Source of the DNA: Aselliscus stoliczkanus
Taxonomy: Eukaryota; Chordata; Mammalia; Chiroptera; Hipposideridae
DNA: 64,000 nucleotides
Direction: 5' to 3'
NCBI GenBank assembly: GCA_033961575.1
Contig: CM066732.1
Span: forward strand, 68,858,687 to 68,922,686
This document shows, piece by piece, positions 1-11,522 of this stretch. Position 1 is the stretch's first letter; each line of letters opens with the position of its first letter. The notes beneath the pieces were generated by a model that ran no database searches, had not been told where the DNA came from, and saw only the letters and a program-made list of their open reading frames with translations. Position numbers and translations under genes: made by a program.

Positions 1-469
1 ACTGCTCCAACAATTTAATTAAACTTAAGTTAATTATCTTAAAATTAAATTTATATTATTTCATAAAAATAATACTGTTATCTAGCACAAATAATTTATG
101 AATTCTTATTGGGTGATGTCAAATGATGCACTTAAAAGTTCTAAATTAAACCAGTTAAAATTTTAGGTTGGGGATATGACTTCCAAGGTTATCATAAGTT
201 TAGAAAAAGGGAGTTTGTGATAATTTGTAAAATATATTTTAATCTTCCATTAAAGATAACATTTAATTTTCTATAGTCTCCTTATATATTTAAATATAAG
301 TGAAACATGATAAGAATAATATATCGATGAGTCACCAAGCATTCAAAATATTCCTCATCAGGAAAGTAACCTCAAAAATTGTGAACTAAACAACAAAATT
401 TTTAAAAAGCAAGGTATCAATAATACTATCAAAATATGCCTAAGATTCCAGCTAAAGTTTATTGAAATT
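1..469. other. AT-rich sequence, nothing recognised
   Basis: No reading frame, RNA gene or repeat boundary could be supported here. The sequence is AT-rich with short A and T runs, as in mammalian intergenic DNA. Confidence 0.5.
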
Positions 470-699
470 ACAGATTTGAAACAGCTTTACTGAGGCATAA
501 TTGACATAAATATTGTATATATTTAAGGTGTACAATTTGATGTTTCAATATGCATACTTTGTAAAATGATCACATAATCAAGTTACTTAACAAATTCACA
601 TAGTTTTTATTTTAGTTTCCTTTTTTTATTTTGTAGTAAAAAAACTGATTTTAACATCTACCCTCTAAGCAGTTTTAAGAATACAATACAATTCTCTTT

Positions 700-830
700 C
701 CACACACACAATGTGATATATAGATGATGTATTACAGAGCTGTATACCTGAAATCTATATAACTTTGCTAACAATTGTCAGCCCAATAAACTTCAATTAA
801 AAAAAAAATAAAGTTAAATTTAAAAAATAA
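700..830 (+). mobile_element. 5'-truncated L1 3'-end fragment
   Basis: The stretch from about 715 (TATAGATGATGTATTACAGA) to the A-rich tail at 798-830 resembles the L1 3' ends at 26765-26875 and 61860-61970. It runs in plus orientation, opposite to the surrounding L1. Only about 110 bases plus tail survive, a typical severely 5'-truncated insertion. Confidence 0.55.
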
Positions 831-1139
831 AGACTACAATACAGCATTGTTACCTATAAGCACCTTGCTGCACATTAGAACTTAAGAATTTATATATCTG
901 ACATAACTGAAAATTTGTACTTTTTGATCAATATTAGTCCGATTTCTCCTTACTCTGGCCCTGGCAACCACTGTTCTATTCTCTGATTCTATAAATTTTT
1001 TACTAGTTTAGATGCCACATATAGGTGAAATCATGCAATATTTTCTTTCTAATTTTGACTTATTTCACTTAATATAGTATCCTCCAACTTCATCAATGTT
1101 GTAGCAAATGACATTATTCCCTCTTTTATGACTAAGTAA

Positions 1140-1312
1140 TATTCCATATTATTATAATAAATATATATAATATATATAATACATATTATATTATAAGATA
1201 TAGAATATATATAGTATTATGTATAGTATATGAATACATATGATATAATAATTTAATGTCTATATAATAAATTTATTACATATAATATTCTATATATAGA
1301 TTACATTTTATT
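1140..1312. repeat. TA-rich low-complexity tract
   Basis: About 170 bases consist almost wholly of irregular TATA/ATAATA units. They lie within the antisense L1, at the ORF2 position where L1 copies often carry short AT expansions. No function is implied. Confidence 0.7.
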
Positions 1313-1480
1313 TATGCATTCATGAACATTTTGGTTATTTCCATATCCTAGTTATTGTGAATTATGATACAGTGAACATGGGAGTACAGATATTTTATTA
1401 AGATTCTGATTTTTATTCTTGTGGATATATATTTCACAGTGGTATGGCTGGATCATATGATATTTGTATATTTAATTTTT

Positions 1481-1875
1481 TTTTTTTTAAGAATTTATTG
1501 GGGAATTGGGGGAGGGGAACAAACAAGGTGCTGTCTTTTTGTTCTTCTGTCTAGTGTGGAGGACATCACTTCACTGGTCCATGTTGGTATTATCATTGTG
1601 CTCTTCTTGGGTGAGGCACTCACTTCCCGGCCATTGGATGGCTGTTCACGTGGCTCAGGAAAGCTCAAGGCTGCTGCTGGCCAGAGCCCCACTGCAGCCT
1701 ACGCCTTTGCTGGCCACTCACCGGAGCCCAGCTGCAGGTTGAGCTGTTGTTCACCATCTTAGCTGTAGAGAGCACAGTGTCACTAGCCCTCATATATGGG
1801 ATCTGAACGGGGGCCCTGCTGCTCAGAGCTAGTGTCCCAAGCCAATTCCTAACCAATGTGCCACTTGGCCAGCCC
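1481..1875 (-). mobile_element. Long tRNA-headed SINE, inserted antisense
   Basis: The element runs on the minus strand from a tRNA-like head (right end, CTTGGCCAGCCC) to a poly(A) tail seen as a T run at 1473-1488. It is flanked by a 16-base target-site duplication, TGTATATTTAATTTTT, at 1465-1480 and 1876-1891. This copy is more diverged than the other long copies. It carries the head, the AGGGCCAGTGACAC block and the body that ends with CCAATAAA. Reading frames over it are chance. Confidence 0.85.
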
Positions 1876-2450
1876 TGTATATTTAATTTTTGAGGAACCT
1901 CCATAATAACACTTACCATTTCCAGCAACAGTATATATAAAAGCTCCAATTTCTCTGCATCCTTACGAACACTTAACCTTTTTCTGTTTGTTTCTTTTAG
2001 TAATACCCATTCTAACAGTTGTAAGGTGATATCTCATTGTGGCTTTGATTTGTACTTTCCTGATGATTAATGATGTTGAGCATCTTTTCATGTACCTACT
2101 GGCCATTTGTATGTCTTCTCTGGAGAAAGAGTCTATTCAAGTATTTTTTTTTTCATTTTTTAATAGGGTAATTTATTTTTGTTTGTGTGTTTGCGTTGAG
2201 TTGGAGTTGTTTACATATTTTGGAGATTAACACCTTATCAAATATATGGTTTGAAAATATTTTATTTCATCCCATAGATTGCTTTTTCACTGTTGACTGT
2301 TTTCTTTCCTTTATGTGCAGAAGCTTTTTAGTTTGATGTCTAATTTTACTTTTGTTGCCTGTGGTTTTTTTCTTAGTGTCAGGTCCATGAGATCATTGTC
2401 ATGGCCAATGTCATGAAGGTTTTTCCCTATATTTTCTTATAGCAGTTTTC

Positions 2451-4353
2451 AGATTTTTTGATGTCAGAGAATACTATTAAGTACTGAAAAGTCTGCATAA
2501 CTACTGAAGGTTGAAATAATAAAACCAGTGAAAAACTTGCTATATCTCTTAGTTGATTTTTATTTCATTGAGTAGTAATTTCTCAAGAAACTTCACTTTA
2601 TTATTGTGAGTATTTAGTTCAGTTATTACTAAGACTTCATTTTATTATCCATTACTTAATCAATAAGAACATTAAGATAGTTTGGCATTCTCTTCTACTT
2701 GAAAGGGTAGTAAAAACCTTTATATTAATAGAGTGGCAATAGTGACTCTCTTAGAGTCTTAAGAATATGTTAGGACTATTTCAGGACCCTGTGGATATCT
2801 CACCCCTCAATTTTTAAAAAAAGTTTTAAAACCTCTTGTTTTCCCCAGTTGATATTGCCTCCTTAGGCAGCTGCAGTGGCAAACACCTGCCACTGATTGT
2901 TTTTGATAAATGCTCTGAGACTAGGTCTTTTCCACTAGATCAGTAATGATAAGCACAGTGAGTGGAGCTCTTCTATGGAGCTTTAAAACAGGTTAGAGAA
3001 TGACACTACTCTGGATATGGAGTTTTCGGAGAGCTCCAAACCATCTCCCCCTCTAGTGTATACCAAGCTGCTGGCGTGTAGGGCACTATGTACCTAGAGA
3101 CAGAAAGGATAGGAGATAGGGCATGATGCCATTCTCACTGTTCTGAGAATCAGTAGGTTTTTTTTTGTAGTGAAATCACTTTTGGATTGTTACAAGGCTT
3201 TTGTAAATTTCCAGAGTTCTAACTAGGTTAATGCTGACAAATTTTCCCTGTGCTCTTGCATTTGTGGAAGAATTGATTTTCAGTTTTTACTATCCCATTC
3301 CAAAAGTGCTTCTCAGTTGATTATACTGTTTTTGGATATATTTAAGTTGTGAAGAACAGGAGAAGTACACTATTTACTTTCATGTCTCACATCTTAATTT
3401 TTCAATTGTCATTTTAGCAGAAAGAAAATCATTAGGGGTTAATTTACCCATTTATTTTTTATTTTACATAAAACAAATTACAAACATACAGTTCAGAGAT
3501 TCTAAATTACCAGTCCTTGACAAGTTCGACATAGCAAACTTGATAATCTTGTAATATTAGGAGGACAATTAATATTCACTTATTTTGTGCATAAAGATAA
3601 ATTTAAAAAATATATGATGTTCTTAACTTATTTATAGAATGAAAATGAACCCAAGCATCCACTTAATATTTATTCATTTCAGCTGAAAATTCTGTGACAG
3701 TTTTATTACACTCTAAAATTCCTGAAGGAAAACAATAGATGCATAATGAATGCATAAATATTCAAATAACCCCTTGTAAACATGTGAAATATTGGAATAA
3801 TTTAAATATTCAAAGCATGAACATTTTATATATATTATAGCACAATGATAATAAAAAGATCATTATAACTACACGACTTTTTTTTTCTAAAAAATATAAT
3901 ACTGTTAACATTTTTTCCCTTTGTGATATATTTTCATTTCTAGGCTGTAATGTGGAATCAGTATGAACAAGGGTATGGAGAATCTGGAATATCACTTCAT
4001 CTATAAATTAACATGTACTTGGAGGAATGTTAATAGTGCAGTCTATATTATTATGAAATAAAAGCCTATGGAAGCAGTTTTTGGAAGCTATTTTTTAAAT
4101 TCTAGCACTAGAATCTGTCAGTAATTAGCTAGTCTTCAGACTTGATTCGGTCTGCCATGCCACATTAGATATGAGGATAGCTTCATATTCTCTCCCCAAA
4201 ATGCCTCTCCCCATCACGCATATATTTTTCAAGAAATTTTCAGGGCTTTCACAATCATTGAATCTCATGGATAGCTTTCCCCATGAGAGTGTAATGCAAT
4301 CCTCAAAATGCATTACAGATGCTAAAATATATACTAGGGTCAATATGTAATAT
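2451..4353. other. Unrecognised intergenic sequence
   Basis: No gene or confident repeat was recognised. The part at about 2840-3130 is less AT-rich than its surroundings and could be the remnant of an old LTR or L1 5'UTR, but nothing seen in it proves that. Short frames here lack codon-like composition. Confidence 0.4.
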
Positions 4354-4370
4354 TATCTGTTTAATTCTTT

Positions 4371-4817
4371 TTTTTTTTTTTTAAAGATTTTTTTTATTGG
4401 GGAATTGGTGGAGGGGAACAGCGTTGGGGAATCGGGGAAGGGGAACAGACAAGTTGCCGTCTTCTTGTTCTTCAGTTTTAGTTGCGGAGGATGTTGCTTC
4501 ACGGTTGGTATCGTCATTGCTCTTCCCGGATGAGGCAGATCGGCCGCTGGCCTCTGGATGTCGCTCATCGCGGCTATTGGCAGCTCACGCTGGCTGCCAG
4601 CCGCTCACGCTGGCTGTGGGCCACTCACTGCAGCCTATGGCAGCCCACTGCAGCAGGGGCTGCAGCCCACACCATCACCGGGGCTCGCACAGCCCAACTC
4701 CAGGTGGAGCTGTTGTTAGCTGTAGAGGGCAGTGTCACTGGCCCTCATGTGGGATCCGAACCGGGGCCGCTGGCATCCCAAAACCAGCGCTTAACCAATG
4801 CGCCACTCGGCCGGCCC
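4371..4817 (-). mobile_element. Long tRNA-headed SINE, inserted antisense
   Basis: This is a well-preserved long SINE. On the minus strand it starts with GGGCCGGCCGAGTGGCGCAT, followed by a box B-like GGTTCGGATCC and the AGGGCCAGTGACACTGCC block. A GC-rich body of about 330 bases with CAGC/GCTCACGCTGG repeats follows, then CCAATAAA and a poly(A) tail. The 17-base duplication TATCTGTTTAATTCTTT lies at 4354-4370 and 4818-4834. Several frames cross the body because it is GC-rich and stop-poor; they are not genes. Confidence 0.92.
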
Positions 4818-4849
4818 TATCTGTTTAATTCTTTATCATCAACTCTATT

Positions 4850-7725
4850 TTGTAATTTTTTAAAGATTTTTATTAAAAAATATAGCTAACATACAACATT
4901 ATATCAGTTACAGGTGTACATCAACCATAGTTGTTCAAAATTTATGTACTTAAAGAACTGATCATCATGATAAGTCCAGAAACCATCTGACACCGTACCA
5001 CCTATTACTGAATGTATTCCCTATGCTGTATATTACATTTCCATGACTTAGTTGTTTTATACCTGGAAATTTGGAACTCTTATTCCTCTTCACTCTTTTC
5101 AATTAGAGTTAACATTCAATATTATTTTGTACTAATTTCAGATGTACAGCATAGTGCTTAGACACTTGTATAATTTAAGAGGTGATCTCTCCAATGAGTT
5201 TAGTACTCACCAGGCACTATACGTACTTATTACCATATTATTAACCATATTCCCTATGCTTTGCTTTACATCCCCATGACTATTTTGTAACTACAAATTT
5301 GTACTTCTTAATCCTTTCACTTTTTTCATCCTGTCCCCCAACTTCCTCCCATCTATCAGCCTGAAAATTTTGTACCCGTCTTACACTATACATTGTTATT
5401 AAAATATTGTTGACCATATTCCTTATGCTATGCTCCACATCCCCATGAACTTTGCAACAACCAATTTGTACTTCTTAATCTCTTCCCCTTTTTTCACCCA
5501 TAACCCCAGCCCCCCTCCCATCTGGCAAGCATCAAAATGTTCTCTGTATCTATGAGTGTGTTACTGTTTTGTTTGTTTGTTTATTTTTGTTTGTTAGATT
5601 CTATGTATAAGTGAAACCACATTGCATCTGTCTTTCTTTGTCGGACATACACTCAGCACAATACCTTCCAGGTCCATCCATGCCACCATATATGGCAAGA
5701 ACCTATTCCCTTCCATGGTCGAGCAATATTCGAGTGTATATATGTACCACCTACTCTTTGTCCATTCTTCCATCAACAGACACCCAGGTTGCCTCCATAT
5801 CTTGGGATAAATACCCAGAAGTGGGATTACTGGATCCTTCTTTGTCTCTTGTTATATAACTTTTGTTTTAAAGTCTATGAGTATTTTTTCTGGTATAAGT
5901 ATTGCTACCTCAGCTTTTTTGTTTGTTTGTTTGTTTGTTTGTTTGTTTTCATTTCCATGTCCATGAAATACCTTTTTTGGTCCCTTTACTTTCAATTTGT
6001 GTGTGTCTTTTGATCTCACTTGAGTCTCTTGTAGACAGCATATGTAAAGGTTTTGTTTTCTTATCCATTAGTCACTCTATGTTTCTGATCAGAGCATTTC
6101 ATCTATTTTCATTGAAAGTAATTGTGGATAGATATGTAGTTATTGCCTTTTAATATTCATATGTTTGATTTTTTTTTTTTTGTCTTAAAGAAGTTTCTCT
6201 AACATTCTTGTAATACTGATTTGGTGGTGATGAACCCCTTTAACTTTTTCTTATCTGGAAGCTCTTTATCTGTCCTATTTTAAATCATAGCCTTGCTGGT
6301 TAGAGTAATCTTGGTTGTAGTTCCTTGCTTTTCATCACTTTGTGTAATTAATACCAATCCTTTCTGGCCTGCAAAGTTTCTGTTGAGAAATCAGCTGACA
6401 CTCTTATGGTAGCTTTCTTATAAGTTATGAGGGGGTCTTTCTCTTGCTGTTTTTAGATATGTCTTTGTCTTTAAACATTGCTATTTTAATTATAGTGTGT
6501 CTTGGTGTGGACGTTTTTTGGGTTCCTCTTGTTTGGGACTCTGAGCTTTCTGGGCTTGTATGTCCATTTCATTCACCAGGTTAGGAAAGTTTTCAGTCAT
6601 TATTTGTGTAATAGGTGTTTGGCCACACCCACAGTTTATGGGCTGCTGTGCAGAAGACTTACCCCATTGAGTAGGATTTGCCCCAGCAGGCTTTGGTGCC
6701 TGTTGAGACTGCTCTTTGTGTATGCTGCTTGTGGGGCTAATTGGGTAGTTCTCTGCTGTGGTCCCAGAACCTGTTGGGAGGGCAGCTTTGATGCAGGCTG
6801 ATGTCAGCCACTGCCTATGACCAGCTGAGGACTATCTGGTAAGAGCTACAAAGCTATCCATGTTTGGTCTCTGCCTGTGTTGGACTTGGAAGTGTGTGGG
6901 AGAGACCACATGTGAAACTAGGATAGCTACCACCAGTACCTGGTCTGGGGTAGCTCTGCAAATAGCCAGGACACCCCATGGCCTGCTAACCCCTGCTGGC
7001 TCTATAAGGTTCAGCGGCTGACAAAGCCTGTGTGGTACTGAGTTGTGTGAGGTGGGGGTTCAGTGAGTCAGCATTTTGGAGCAGCAGAGCTCACCAGGCC
7101 AATCAGATCCAGATTTGGGCATAAGCATAGGGGGCAGGCTCAACACAGGAAAGATGGTGCCGGCCTGCTGGCTGTATGGGTGGACAATCCCACACACGGG
7201 AAATAGCAACTATCTTCAAGCTCTTCGCCAAAGCTACAAACCTCAGTTTGCTCCCAATTGGCTCTGACACCTCCTGAGTCACTATCCCTCCACTGGCACC
7301 CAAGGTGAGAGCCTGCAAGAGATTGAATTTGTGTACAGTCCCTTTAAAAGAATGTTTGGGTTCCCTGTAGCCTCTCAAACCACATTAACAGTTGGAATCC
7401 CAACTGTTTTTCACAGCCAGATCTGGTGTGGGCTCCACATACCTCACCAGTACTCTGGGGTCCCTTGCTCTTCTGAGGGGAAATTCTGTGGCTGAACTGT
7501 CCCCCCACCCCCAATTTTCATCCACCACGTGGAGGTTTGGGGCTGGCCCATTTTGCATCTCCACCCCTCTTACTCGTCTCTATGTGACTATTTCTTTATA
7601 TCTTTAGTTACTAAACTTCTGTTCAGATAGACTTCAGATGGTTCTCTAGGTTGATTATTCTATAATTCAGTTGTAATTTTGATGTGTTCACTGGATGAGA
7701 CAAGCACACATTTACCTACTCGGCC
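4850..7725 (-). mobile_element. L1 lacking its RT core but keeping a long 5'UTR, antisense
   Basis: Read on the minus strand from 7725 down, the copy begins with an L1-like 5' end (CCAATATGGCCGAGTAGG). A 5'UTR of about 1.1 kb follows (7725-6620), then ORF1 remnants (about 6620-6180) and the first part of ORF2 (about 6180-5855). The sequence then jumps straight to the ORF2 C-terminus (about 5850-5560) and a 3' end (5540-4850). The central reverse-transcriptase region is absent. The reading frames are badly broken. A similar structure with a different breakpoint lies at 11940-15505. Confidence 0.7.
5916..5948. repeat. (GTTT)n microsatellite
   Basis: A short run of GTTT units lies within the antisense L1. 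Confidence 0.85.
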
Positions 7726-7797
7726 ATATTGGATCATTGGCCCTATTTCATAATTTTTATTAGCAATATTGAATTGCTTAAAAATTTACTAGTTTGG

Positions 7798-7905
7798 GGC
7801 TGGCCGAGTGGCGTGGTGGTTAAGAGCTGGCTTGGGCTGCCAGCGTCCCTGGTTCGGGTCCCACATATGAGGGCCAGTGACACTGCCCTCAAAAAAAAAC
7901 AAAAA
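7798..7905 (+). mobile_element. Short tRNA-headed SINE
   Basis: The copy consists of the tRNA-like head (box A-like TGGCGTGGTGG, box B-like GGTTCGGGTCC), the CATATGAGGGCCAGTGACAC block and an A-rich tail, without the long GC-rich body. The 17-base duplication AAAATTTACTAGTTTGG lies at 7781-7797 and 7906-7922. Confidence 0.92.
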
Positions 7906-8081
7906 AAAATTTACTAGTTTGGCTTTTTCATTCACATATTAATTTTGAAACTGAAATTCATGAGTAATGTAGGATTATTTTGTTTCCTGAAAAGTACTCA
8001 GCACATGAAGAGAAATACATAACACAGCATGAATTAATATTACTCTATTTTAAAATCTACTTCATGCATTCAAAATAATTA

Positions 8082-9356
8082 TTGGGTTGTCTGAAAAGTC
8101 CTGATGCATGTTTGTAACAGATGGCACTATTCATTTTTGGAAATTCTAGAGTCATTCGCATCTATGTTATTACTATATCATTTGACATCTGGCAATTCTA
8201 GCTTCATTCTAAAAAAAATTAAGCAATTTGATTGAGTTTTAAAGATTTTACAAATTGAAGATGGAAGACCAAACTGCATTTTTGCCATATTTTACTGTTT
8301 TACTTCCATAAAGGGAAGAACGTGCATCAAGCTCGTGAAAAGTGGCATAAAGTTTACAGTGACAATACTCTACAAGAATGTCAGTGCCAATGATGGTTAA
8401 CAAAATTCTGTGCTGGTGATTTTGATCTCAATGATGCTCCTCGGTCAGGGAGGCCCAACGAGGCTGATGATGAGAAAATAAAGGCATTGATAGAGTCAAA
8501 CCTGCGTTACACAACACAAGAGATTGCAGAAACATTGAGCATCCATCATTCAAGCGTTCACAACCACCTGAAACAGCTGGGATATGTAAGTAAGCTTGAG
8601 ATTTGGGTTCTGCATGTACTCAAAGAAGTTCATTTGACAGCACATATAAACATCTGCAATACGCTCTTTAAATGTGAGGAAAACGATCCTGTTTTGAAGT
8701 GACTGATAATTGGTGATGAAAAGTGGATGGTTTACAACAATGTGGTGTGCAAACGGTCTTGGTCCCGGCGTGATGATTCCCCTCAAATGACATCGAAAGC
8801 AGACATTCGTCAGAGGAAGTTTATGCTCTCAGTGTGGTGGGATTTTGAAGGTTTCGTGTTTGTCGAGCCCCTATCAAGGAATCAAGCAATCAATCTGAAT
8901 GTGTATTGCCAGCAATTGGACAGTTTGAATGAATCCATCATCCAGAAACTTCCAGAGCTTGTTAATTGTGAAGGAATTGTGTTCCATCACGACAATGCGA
9001 GACCACCCACAAGTTTGATCACTCATCAAAAATTATTGGAGCTTGATGGGATGTGTTACCACACCCACCATACTCACCTGACCTTGCACTGTTATACTTC
9101 TCCTGTTTTCCTCTTTTCAAAACTCCTTGCGTGATATAACACTGAATTCAGATGAGGCTGTAAATCAGCACCTTGTTCTGTTTTTCACAAATAAAGACAG
9201 GTCTATGAATGAGGAACTGTGAAGCTCACTGAAAGATGGCAAAAGGTTATGGAACCAAACGGGCAATATAGTATTGATTGATCTTTGTTCTTTATATAAA
9301 TAAATGACTTTTGAAAAACATAGACAAAATACATCATGATTTTTCTGACAACCCAA
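8082..9356 (+). mobile_element. Full-length mariner transposon, inactive
   Basis: The element is bounded by inverted repeats, TTGGGTTGTCTGAAAAGTC on the left and its near complement ending GACAACCCAA on the right. TA dinucleotides flank it at 8080-8081 and 9357-9358, the usual Tc1/mariner target duplication. Its length of about 1.28 kb is normal for mariner. The inside encodes a broken transposase (separate entry). It shares its ends with the copy at 18579-19950 and with two elements of about 80 bases at 12835 and 42593. Confidence 0.93.
8262..9290 (+). pseudogene. Mariner transposase remnant, dead
   Basis: The frames encode a Tc1/mariner transposase. An N-terminal helix-turn-helix region lies at about 8262-8590 (the TTQEIAETLSIHHSSVHNHL stretch). 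The catalytic domain carries the first aspartate in GDEKW (codon 8715-8717) and the second in HHDNARP (codon 8991-8993), 92 codons apart as in the family. The SPDLA block is at 9074-9088. The third catalytic aspartate, expected 34 residues after the second, is replaced by a tyrosine codon at 9095-9097. There is a TGA at 8700-8702, a one-base shift near 9040-9055, and lesions at the N-terminus. This copy cannot make active transposase. Confidence 0.88.
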
Positions 9357-9358
9357 TA

Positions 9359-10744
9359 TTTTAATGTTGAAAATTATTTTATATACAGAATTATTTGATT
9401 TATATTTGATATAACTTTTAACATATATTCCTATTCAGTTTTAGGTAAACTATACAGAGAGAAGTATACAGACACACCTACACACAGTTAGACTACTTAC
9501 TAATTTTTGCTGTTCCTGTATCAAAGCAAGATATGTTTTAGCATTTTCTTTTATGTATTATTTTTAAATTAGCATAAAATAATACATTAAAAATGCTTTG
9601 TGACCTTTAAACCATACATTCTGATTAACTGGTTCCCCCATGTTTACACTAGCATTCAAGAAGTGAAATGAATGGCTACTTAATCAAAACATGGAATAAT
9701 GAAAAGATCATGAATGTATGATGGTGAAAAGCACCACAGAAAGCAGTTGATCTTAGAGATATTTTCTTTATAAAATAGGCTGTAAATAGGCAGAGCAAAA
9801 AATTCAAGAAAAATATTTTTCAACATAAAGTAATGAGAAACAAAAACATGCTAAGACAAACATTGTAATGAAGAAGTTAACATATAATATCCTTCTTTTA
9901 GGCCATGTGCTCTCAGGCTTATTTTCTACTTGGAATATTTTTCCTGATTTACACAGAAAACTACAGTCATATCACCCTAACATGAAATCTCTTTACATGG
10001 AGGTCATGATAATTCAACATATTTAAAATAAAATATCTTCCTCTGTACTTGAAATATAGATAAATTTGTCTTTCATAGTTTCATAGTACCTTGTCCAAAC
10101 TTCAGAAATACAAAAAGCTCTGGAAAAAAAATTTTTTTCATAGTTTATTTGGTGACTAAATCTAATTTCTTCTGAAGAGAGACCACTTATAATTTTTATT
10201 TATTAATTTAGGATTCACATTCATAAACTTTTAGTTTGTTTAATTTTGGGGAGCTCTCCCAAATATTGCTGGGAGGTATTTGTGAATTAATATCTTTAAA
10301 CTTTCATGCAATAATATGTTTATGAATGATCCAGAGAACATATTTTATATGGATATTATTTTTGTAACCTTACAAAAATCATTTTACTCTCCTAAACAAA
10401 TCACAAATTCATTAGGATTATGTTTACATTTCTCTTTGTTAATATAGACTTTCATTAATTATGTCAATTGGTGTTATATATTTTGATATATTGACAGTAT
10501 ATATTTTCTAGTATATCTTACCATTAATGTTAATGTTAAATATGTATATTTTTAACTCTTTGTTAGAAGTATTACGTATAAACTGATGAGTTACAAGAAA
10601 AGTATTTAGTCATAATCATTATATAGCCCATTCCCATTAGCTTACAAATTTCTTCTCTGCCCCTTTGCAGGGACCCTTCCTCCTGCTACATGGCTTATGG
10701 CAAATACTGATGTGTTTTTTGTCATTATGTCTTCATTTTATAGT
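9359..10744. other. AT-rich sequence, nothing recognised
   Basis: No gene, RNA or repeat with clear ends was found in this 1.4 kb stretch. Stops are dense in all frames. Confidence 0.4.
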
Positions 10745-10904
10745 ATTTTTTAAACCACTTCATTGGGGTAAGATTGACATATAAAATGATGTACATATTT
10801 AATGTTTACAACTCAATGAGTTTGGTGTTAAATATATATCTGTGAAATCACACTTCCATCAAAGTCATAAACACATCCACCACCTGACAAAGTTTACTTC
10901 CACC

Positions 10905-10942
10905 TCCATTATTATTATTATTAGTGTTATTATTATTATTAT
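10905..10942. repeat. (TTA)n microsatellite
   Basis: An imperfect ATT/TTA trinucleotide run lies within the L1 3' end. Confidence 0.8.
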
Positions 10943-11459
10943 AACACTTAATGTAAGATTACCTACCCTCTAAGCAAATTTCAAGTGTAAAATATGGTAT
11001 CATTAGCTATAAGCACTACGCTCTATAGTAGATCTCCAGAACTTATTTATCTCATGTAATTGAAACTTTGTGCCCTTGAGCAATCAATCCTCCCTTTTTA
11101 TACTCCTCTCAAGCCTTGGCAACAACCATTCTACTCTCTGCTTTTTCGAGTTTGTCTTTTAGATTCCACATATAAGTGAGATCATATATTATGTGTCTTA
11201 TTGTGTCTGGGTTATTTCACTTCACATAATGGTCTACAGGTTCATCCATGTTATTACAAATGGCAATATTTCCTTCCTTTTTAAGGCTGAATAATATTAC
11301 TTCCTTGGTTAAATTTATTCCTAGATATTTTATTTTTTGATGCAATGATAAATGGGATTGTTTACTTGATTTTCTCCCTGATAGGTCATTAGGTCATTAT
11401 TGATGTGTAAAAAGGCAATGAATTTCTGAATATTTTCTATACTACTACTTTACATTGTG

Positions 11460-11483
11460 TATATATACATATACATTTTGTAC

Positions 11484-11521
<38 letters not shown>
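11460..11521. repeat. (TA)n microsatellite
   Basis: An imperfect TATACA run leads into a pure TA run of about 35 bases at 11486-11521. It is likely to vary in length between individuals. Confidence 0.92.

Positions 11522-11522
<1 letters not shown>

Larger units (their letters stand above)
470..2450 (-). mobile_element. Old L1 fragment (3' half), antisense, split by a SINE
   Basis: Read on the minus strand this is the C-terminal part of an L1 ORF2 and its 3'UTR. The plus strand shows the usual reversed L1 phrases, for example the stretch near 1050-1140 on AT-rich ORF2 end sequence and the stretch near 1990-2110 matching the reverse of the ORF2 region that encodes the TMRYHLTPV block. The copy is full of stops and indels. 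Positions 1140-1310 are a TA-rich expansion. A long SINE (1481-1875) interrupts it. About 120 bases near 700-830 look like the plus-strand 3' end of another L1 placed inside it. It is ancient and cannot make protein. Confidence 0.7.

Noticed and set aside
4397..4889. Two overlapping frames of 135-143 codons
   Set aside because: They lie in the GC-rich body of an antisense long SINE. The same protein-like strings recur at 30.6 kb and 38.5 kb for the same reason.
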